The notes beneath the pieces were generated by a model, which saw only the letters and a program-made list of their open reading frames with translations, was not told the origin of the DNA and ran no database searches. The translations under genes were made by a program, and so were the position numbers. Of a stretch of DNA of 9,404 nucleotides, positions 5,478 to 9,404 are shown in pieces. Origin of the DNA: Gammaproteobacteria bacterium (GTDB lineage Bacteria; Pseudomonadota; Gammaproteobacteria; Pseudomonadales; Azotimanducaceae); assembly GCA_026706425.1 (NCBI GenBank), contig JAPOYW010000632.1, positions 1-9,404 of the forward strand. The letters run 5' to 3'. Every line of letters begins with the position of its first letter. Position 1 is the first letter of the stretch.

Positions 5478-6224
5478 ATGTCGAGGATCACGTTGGCCAC
5501 ACTAGCTATGCTGGTTTCCTGTTTGTCTGCAACATCCACGCCTGCGGAGTTCCGACTCCCCTCGTTGACAATGCTCATTTTCAGTGCGGAGAACATACTT
5601 GACGAGTCGCAGGGACGGGCGCGTCCCAGTCTCCAACACCATCTCGACCGGCTTCCTGCGGAATTGAACATCGTGTTCGAGACCGAAGTGTCGGTATTGT
5701 TCCCGACGACCGTCACCGCAATCCTCGCCGTAAAGCCGTTTCATGGTAAGGTCGAATCGCAATTGTTCATACCTCTCCAACATCAGGGCGACGGTCGCTA
5801 CCAGTTCGACGGCACCTCAGACGACTTGGACGAGATCTACGATTGGTTCGTCAAACACGGCGCTGACATCGACAAGGGCCATGTCGTCATCAAGCAGTTT
5901 GATGGTCTCCATGCGTCCCTTCGGAAGCTGAACGGACGGATCGTACCGACCAACCTGCAAGTGCGATACGCCGGCAAGGACTTCAGCGAAATCATCAACC
6001 CCGACTACTCGCGGTACACTCCCTCTGACTTTGACCTCTTCCCATACCACGCCGGTCGGGATTATGCGCCGCACGTTTATGCTCGGGTACCTGTCGAAGT
6101 GCTCGCTGCTGTCAAGAAGGAGACGTTGGCCAAGTTCCCGCCTTTCGCCCAGCAGCGGGTAAAGGACTTCCTCAAGGCAACAAACCTTGATTCCTCACAA
6201 GACGACAACGGCACTCGCCGGTGA
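5478..6224 (+). CDS. Putative secreted protein of unknown family
   Basis: A 248-residue protein that I do not recognise. The N-terminus MSRITLATLAMLVSCLSATSTP has a basic residue, a hydrophobic core and small residues, i.e. a signal peptide with a likely cut near residues 20-24; a Cys at 15 could alternatively be a lipobox-like position, but the context is poor. The remainder is a soluble mix of charged and aromatic residues (DDLDEIYDWFVKHGADI, HVVIKQFDGLHASL) with no repeats and no catalytic motif I can name. The ATG at 5478 is preferred to that at 5457 because the signal peptide begins there and GAGGCG precedes it. Base composition differs from its neighbours: two 60-base blocks counted by hand (5521 and 5881) are each 32/60 GC. 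It sits between an IS remnant and a broken CULT copy, which suggests arrival by transfer. It converges on the pseudogene. Confidence 0.65.
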   Translation: MSRITLATLAMLVSCLSATSTPAEFRLPSLTMLIFSAENILDESQGRARPSLQHHLDRLPAELNIVFETEVSVLFPTTVTAILAVKPFHGKVESQLFIPLQHQGDGRYQFDGTSDDLDEIYDWFVKHGADIDKGHVVIKQFDGLHASLRKLNGRIVPTNLQVRYAGKDFSEIINPDYSRYTPSDFDLFPYHAGRDYAPHVYARVPVEVLAAVKKETLAKFPPFAQQRVKDFLKATNLDSSQDDNGTRR

Positions 6225-6240
6225 GGCGCACTTCCGCCTC
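6223..6240 (+). terminator. Possible terminator hairpin after the secreted-protein gene
   Basis: GAGGCG - CACTTC - CGCCTC forms a perfect 6-bp GC-rich stem with a 6-base loop, beginning inside the stop codon of the secreted-protein gene. The bases that follow (ccccttcttc) are pyrimidine-rich but not a true T-run, so intrinsic termination would be weak. Confidence 0.3.
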
Positions 6241-6254
6241 CCCTTCTTCGCAGA

Positions 6255-6366
6255 ACGCGATCCTCGACGTGGCGAACGAGGTGCGAACGGGCCGTGCAGA
6301 AGAGGAATCCCCCGTCGGCCGAGTGTCTTCGTCGACGACCTCGGCATCGCGGACTTCGGTTCGCAT
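6255..6366 (-). pseudogene. Decayed 5' fragment of a second CULT-domain gene
   Basis: Two adjacent minus-strand frames together reproduce the N-terminal part of the intact CULT protein. DAEVVDEDTRP corresponds to VAEIVDENTRP, and after a frameshift GGFLFCTARSHLVRHVEDRV corresponds to EGFLFCAACSHLVGHIQDRI. At the DNA level, about 90 bases (6258-6346) align with 4711-4800 at roughly 80% identity by eye, with one deleted base near 6311-6313 that causes the frameshift. The second zinc-binding Cys has become Arg (CTAR for CAAC). Nothing corresponding to the rest of the domain, including the Trp cage, is found beyond about 6255. A possible original ATG is at 6366-6364. It lies on the same strand as the intact gene, about 1.5 kb upstream of it, with the IS remnant and the secreted-protein gene in between. 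It cannot encode a functional binding domain. Confidence 0.75.
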
Positions 6367-6373
6367 CGATTCT

Positions 6374-6407
6374 GGGGGGCAATGCCGGCTCGGGCGATGC
6401 CAACCCC
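6374..6407. repeat. Imperfect inverted repeat downstream of the membrane-protein gene
   Basis: GGGG-GGCAATGCC pairs with GGCGATGCC-aa-CCCC around the loop ggctcg, giving a stem of about 12 pairs with one mismatch, one G-T wobble and a two-base bulge. On the minus strand it starts 18 bases after the stop of the membrane-protein gene, so it may end or stabilise that transcript. It lacks a T-run in either direction. Confidence 0.35.
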
Positions 6408-6425
6408 GGTGAGCGGATTCGGCGA

Positions 6426-6932
6426 TCAGTCGATGAGGTCCGGATCGTCGGGAAGGAACCTCGACAGCACCAACGCGCCGATGACGAAGACCAGGACGTG
6501 GTAGGCGGCCCCCCACAGCTTCCAGCCCCAGGTATAGCCCCACCAGATGATGTCCGATCCTTCGACGAGGATCACGGCGGCTAGTCCCATGATGAATGCC
6601 CGTCTGACGTGGGCCGCCACGGATGCACCATTCTGCAATACGACCGCGAGGAGGATCACGATCACGAGGTAGTGGATGAACCCGTAGAGCATTACCAACG
6701 GGTCGACCTCCTCCGACGCATCGTGGTTGACGATGACGGTTGCGGAAAGACCCGACTGCATAACGCTGTACATGCCGGTAGCCGGGAACTGTTCGCCGAC
6801 CGCAGCGGCGGCGGCGTCGGAATCGGGCACCGTGTTCAACGCCTTGTCCGGCAGCGGATTCGCCGCCCAGTAGAGGAAGCCGAAGACGAACAGCACGATG
6901 GCCGTCAACAGGATGCCGAGGGGTAGCTTCAT
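6426..6932 (-). CDS. Four-helix membrane protein of unknown family
   Basis: A 168-residue inner-membrane protein that I do not recognise. Hydrophobic segments lie at about 5-24, 79-99, 111-130 and 140-160. Between the first and second is a loop of about 55 residues (25-78), probably periplasmic, rich in Asp, Ala and Ser. The third and fourth helices are joined by an aromatic stretch with five Trp (IIWWGYTWGWKLWG, 128-141). The tail is acidic (PDDPDLID). No conserved His pair or Cys pair for haem or iron-sulphur binding is obvious. The ATG start is strongly supported by AAGGAGA seven to eight bases upstream, which overlaps the stop codon of the preceding reductase gene. The 12-base spacing makes the two genes an operon, so it may act with the reductase, for example as a membrane partner, but nothing in the sequence shows contact or electron transfer. 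Confidence 0.75.
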   Translation of the reverse strand: MKLPLGILLTAIVLFVFGFLYWAANPLPDKALNTVPDSDAAAAAVGEQFPATGMYSVMQSGLSATVIVNHDASEEVDPLVMLYGFIHYLVIVILLAVVLQNGASVAAHVRRAFIMGLAAVILVEGSDIIWWGYTWGWKLWGAAYHVLVFVIGALVLSRFLPDDPDLID

Positions 6933-6944
6933 CGAATGGTCTCC

Positions 6945-8162
6945 TTAGTTTCTAGCCGCCTGCAGAACGGCTTTCAGATCCACGCTGGGATCGGCGAGTT
7001 TGCCGGAATCGACGCGCTTGCCCACGAGTTGCCGGGCCACCATGAACTCCCGGGCGCTGTTTACCGCGTCGGCGGCGGACAACGTGCCGCCGTCGAAATA
7101 GAAGATCGCGAACTGCCGTGTCGCGGGATCGCCGCGCACCACCTGCCGCTCGGCCTCGGTGGAAAAGCCGACCATCTGCAGCTTGAGATCGTACTGGTCG
7201 GACCAGAACCACGGCACGTTGGCGTAGATCTTCGGATTGTCCGCGAGGTTAGCGGCCGCGACCCGCGACTGTTCCATGGCGTTCGGCACCGATTCGAGCC
7301 TGAGGCGCCGACCGAGCAAGGAGTTCGGATGGTTGGTGCAGTCGCCGGCCGCGAAGATGTTCGGATCGCTCGTGCGCGTGAACTCGTCGACGACGATGCC
7401 GTTGTCGCAGTCGAGACCGGCAGCCTCCGCCAGTTCGATGTTCGGCTGGATGCCGATGCCCACCACCGCGAGATCGGCCGGCACGACTTCGCCGCCCGCA
7501 CAGACCACGCCGGTCAGCCGATCCGAACCGGCGAACGACTCGGCACGCATTCCGGTCCGCAGCTCGACGCCCTGTTCCGTATGGATCTCCTCGTAGAAGG
7601 CGGACATCGCCGCCGTCGTGACGCGCTTGAGTATCCGATCCTCCATCTCCAGCACCGTGACCGCCAGCCCGGCCTTGATCGCGACCGCGGCGACCTCCAG
7701 GCCGATGTAGCCGCCGCCCACGATGGCGATGCGCCGACCCGGCTGGAAGTCCGCCTTGATCGCGTCCACGTCGGCGATTGTGCGCAGGTAGTGGATCCCC
7801 GGAAGGTCGCCCCCTGCTGTGGCGAGTTTGCGCGGCCGGGCACCCGTCGCGAGCAGCAGCCTGTCGTAGCCGATCTCGGCTCCGTCGTTGCAGACGACGC
7901 GTCGGCGATCGGGATCGATGCTCTCGACGCGCACGCCGCTCTTGACCTCGATGTTCTTGCTCTCGTAGAACCGTTCGGGCCGAAGGTGGACGCGGTCGAG
8001 ACCGTATTCGCCGGACAGGTACTGCTTCGACAGCGGCGGGCGCTGATAGGGGATATGCGGCTCTTCGCCGATTACTAGGATCTCGCCCTCGAAATTCTCT
8101 TGACGGAGGCTCGCCGCAGCTTGTCCGGCGGCGTGGCCGCCGCCGACGATGACGATGGTCAT
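6945..8162 (-). CDS. FAD-dependent ferredoxin/rubredoxin reductase (BphA4/PdR type)
   Basis: A 405-residue flavoprotein of the putidaredoxin-reductase / BphA4 family, which passes electrons from NAD(P)H through FAD to a small iron-sulphur or rubredoxin partner. The FAD-binding GGGHAAG lies at residues 7-13, and RPPLSKQYLSG at 41-51 is the family block after it. ATGARPR at 105-111 is conserved. The NAD(P)H-binding GGGYIGLE lies at 149-156, followed by LEMEDRIL (171-178), where the acidic residues favour NADH. The second FAD motif, IFAAGDCTNHP, is at 269-279. PWFWSDQYDLKLQMVG (317-332) opens the C-terminal reductase domain. Length and domain order are normal. ATG 8162 was chosen because the protein then starts two residues before the first beta strand; an in-frame ATG at 8198 would add an unconserved extension. 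No ferredoxin, rubredoxin or oxygenase gene is in the window, so its partner is unknown. It is co-directional with the membrane-protein gene. Confidence 0.92.
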   Translation of the reverse strand: MTIVIVGGGHAAGQAAASLRQENFEGEILVIGEEPHIPYQRPPLSKQYLSGEYGLDRVHLRPERFYESKNIEVKSGVRVESIDPDRRRVVCNDGAEIGYDRLLLATGARPRKLATAGGDLPGIHYLRTIADVDAIKADFQPGRRIAIVGGGYIGLEVAAVAIKAGLAVTVLEMEDRILKRVTTAAMSAFYEEIHTEQGVELRTGMRAESFAGSDRLTGVVCAGGEVVPADLAVVGIGIQPNIELAEAAGLDCDNGIVVDEFTRTSDPNIFAAGDCTNHPNSLLGRRLRLESVPNAMEQSRVAAANLADNPKIYANVPWFWSDQYDLKLQMVGFSTEAERQVVRGDPATRQFAIFYFDGGTLSAADAVNSAREFMVARQLVGKRVDSGKLADPSVDLKAVLQAARN

Positions 8163-8196
8163 TTGTTGCAGGACCGCTCCGGGGGCGTTCGGCGTC

Positions 8197-8202
8197 ATTG
8201 TA
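8197..8202 (-). promoter_or_regulatory. Candidate -10 element for the reductase/membrane-protein operon
   Basis: On the minus strand TACAAT (one mismatch to TATAAT) lies 34 bases before the reductase ATG, giving a leader of roughly 28 bases. No good -35 hexamer is found at 16-18 bases, so this is a weak prediction. Confidence 0.3.
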
Positions 8203-8230
8203 ACCGTCGATAGTTGCACGAATCCTGCGT

Positions 8231-8259
8231 TTGACACGCTTCTGCTTCGTGCCTACGTT
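8231..8259 (+). promoter_or_regulatory. Sigma70-type promoter for the DUF4153 gene
   Basis: A perfect TTGACA (8231-8236), a 17-base spacer and TACGTT (8254-8259, 3/6 to TATAAT including the first T-A and last T). Transcription would start near 8266, just upstream of all three possible start codons of the plus-strand membrane-protein gene. It lies in the 119-base divergent spacer with the reductase gene. Confidence 0.5.
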
Positions 8260-8299
8260 CGAGTCGTCGTAGCCGCCGCGGGTGCAAGACGTGAACCGG

Positions 8300-9404
8300 A
8301 TGATCGCTGCCGCACTCAGGCACGGCCCGCTGCCTGCGGTCATCGCCGGGCAGGCGGTGCTCCTCGCCGGGCTCGGGGTGGTACTGGACCGCGGCCTCTG
8401 GCCTGCCGACAACCCCGTGTTCCTCGTGCCGCTCGTCACGCTGGTCTTCGGTTGGCCGGTTCTCGTTCTGTTCGCGGCCGACCCGGGTCGTTTCGGGCGC
8501 ACAGCGGCATTCTCGGGGGGATGCGCGGTCGTCGCCGGTCTGCTCGGGGCCTACGTGGGTTGGCAGGCAACGCCGGCGGGCAAAGTCGGCGTCGGCAACC
8601 TCTACCCGATCTACGTTGCCACGCAACTGGGTGCAGGGTTCATTGCGCTGGCGTTCATGCAGCAGGTCGTGGCCCGGGCGCCGGTCCGCTACGCGGCACT
8701 GTTCAAGAGCGCGTGGCGCAATCTGCTGGTGACGGGGCTTTCGCTGGCGTTGGTGGGCGGCGTCGCGGTCCTGCTTGCCCTGTGGGCGGCGTTGTTCGCC
8801 ATCCTGGGCATCGACGCCCTCTCGGAGACGTTCCAGGAGCCGTGGTTCTTTCTGCCCGCCGCTGGCATCGTCTTCGGTGTGGGCACGATGCTGTTCCGGC
8901 GGCGCGACGGGCTCATCGACGGGATTGTCGGCCTCGTGGAGAGCCTTGGCCGCTACCTGCTCCCGGTGGTGCTCTTGATCGTCGCCGTGTTCCTCGTGAC
9001 GCTGCCCTTCGTCAGCGTCGGAGCGCTCTGGGACACGGGACTGGGCAGCAGGATCCTCATAGCGCTGGGCGCCATCGCCGTGCTGCTCATCTGTATCGCC
9101 TACCGGCCGGACGCCGACCTGCGCTACCCCGGCGCGGTCCAGACGCTGGTTACGGCGGTCGTTGCCGTCCTGTCGATCCTTCCGGCGCTCGCCGTGACCG
9201 GGATCCTGATTCGGGTCAACCAGTACGGCTGGACCGTGTCCCGGTGCTGGGCGTTCAGCTTTGCGGGGCTACTGGCCTTGTTCTCGCTCGGCTACCTGTG
9301 GGGCGTGATCCGGCATCTCGCCGAGTGGCCCAGGGTCACCGCCGCGGTGAATGTGTCCATGGCCTGCGTGATGCTCGCCGTGCTGCTACTGCAGAACACC
9401 CCGG
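8300..9404 (+). CDS. DUF4153 multi-pass membrane protein, 3'-truncated
   Basis: The frame is open from an in-frame TAG at 8270 to the right edge without a stop; at least 368 residues are visible and the end is outside the window. The start could be GTG 8282, GTG 8291 or ATG 8300; none has a clear Shine-Dalgarno, and ATG is given as the default. The protein is a string of hydrophobic helices, about ten in the visible part. Features matching DUF4153 are ALFKSAWRNLLVTGLSLALV followed by a long hydrophobic helix and LWAALFAILGI (about 130-170), FFLPAAGIVFGVG with MLFRRRDG after it, and the late RVNQYGWTVSRCWAF (about 310-325), the R-V-x-Q-Y-G-W-T motif of the family. The biochemical role of DUF4153 proteins is unknown to me; they are inner-membrane proteins, some fused to or near regulatory systems. 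A good promoter lies just upstream, and the gene is divergent from the reductase operon. Confidence 0.8.
   Translation, partial: MIAAALRHGPLPAVIAGQAVLLAGLGVVLDRGLWPADNPVFLVPLVTLVFGWPVLVLFAADPGRFGRTAAFSGGCAVVAGLLGAYVGWQATPAGKVGVGNLYPIYVATQLGAGFIALAFMQQVVARAPVRYAALFKSAWRNLLVTGLSLALVGGVAVLLALWAALFAILGIDALSETFQEPWFFLPAAGIVFGVGTMLFRRRDGLIDGIVGLVESLGRYLLPVVLLIVAVFLVTLPFVSVGALWDTGLGSRILIALGAIAVLLICIAYRPDADLRYPGAVQTLVTAVVAVLSILPALAVTGILIRVNQYGWTVSRCWAFSFAGLLALFSLGYLWGVIRHLAEWPRVTAAVNVSMACVMLAVLLLQNTP

Noticed and set aside
6936..8078. A 380-codon plus-strand open frame
   Set aside because: It is the antisense of the FAD reductase, which has all family motifs on the minus strand; it arises from high GC.
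7249..8502. A 417-codon minus-strand frame spanning the divergent region
   Set aside because: Its composition is dominated by Arg, Ser and Pro, it overlaps the reductase out of frame, and it crosses the start of the DUF4153 gene.
8775..8978. A small plus-strand gene of 67 codons
   Set aside because: It is an out-of-frame shadow inside the DUF4153 gene, which stays open throughout this stretch.
1..9404. CRISPR array, tRNA or rRNA genes
   Set aside because: No regularly spaced direct repeats, cloverleaf with a TTC-loop motif, or rRNA-like stretch was seen on either strand.

Overview
The window is a high-GC bacterial chromosome segment. Many 60-base blocks counted by hand are 70-77% GC, with some around 55%. 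Bacterial CULT-domain proteins, DUF4153 membrane proteins, putidaredoxin-reductase-type flavoproteins and YhhQ transporters all occur in Proteobacteria, so a high-GC proteobacterium is the most likely source. No rRNA or other phylogenetic marker is present to settle this.

Layout. The left edge holds the 3' part of a zinc phospholipase C / S1-P1 nuclease-like gene (+). It is followed 7 bases later by an LLM-class (luciferase-like) oxidoreductase (+), which converges on a YhhQ-type queuosine-precursor transporter (-) with a 7-base overlap of the two 3' ends. From 4850 down to 1605 runs a compact minus-strand cluster: a stand-alone cereblon-type CULT protein, a HAD-superfamily hydrolase, a PTPS/QueD-family pterin enzyme with a non-standard active site, an SDR oxidoreductase, and, after 94 bases, the transporter. 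The first four genes are spaced by +3, 0 and -3 bases (stop and start codons share three bases at the last junction), so they are almost certainly one transcript.

Upstream of the CULT gene lies a scar: a decayed IS1380-family transposase fragment truncated at both ends (about 4918-5443), then a secreted protein of unknown family and visibly lower GC (5478-6224, +), then a short broken second copy of the CULT gene (about 6255-6366, -). The region was evidently rearranged, with duplication or exchange of the CULT gene followed by decay. Beyond it is a minus-strand pair, a BphA4/putidaredoxin-reductase-type FAD reductase followed by a four-helix membrane protein. Divergent from this pair, a DUF4153 membrane protein (+) reads off the right edge from a recognisable sigma70-type promoter.

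The most interesting part is the CULT-HAD-PTPS-SDR(-YhhQ) cluster. It couples an aromatic-cage small-ligand or cyclic-imide-binding domain to three genes that look like small-molecule and pterin metabolism. Its joint function is not known to me. A shared pterin or modified-nucleoside pathway is an inference from gene order and family membership only.
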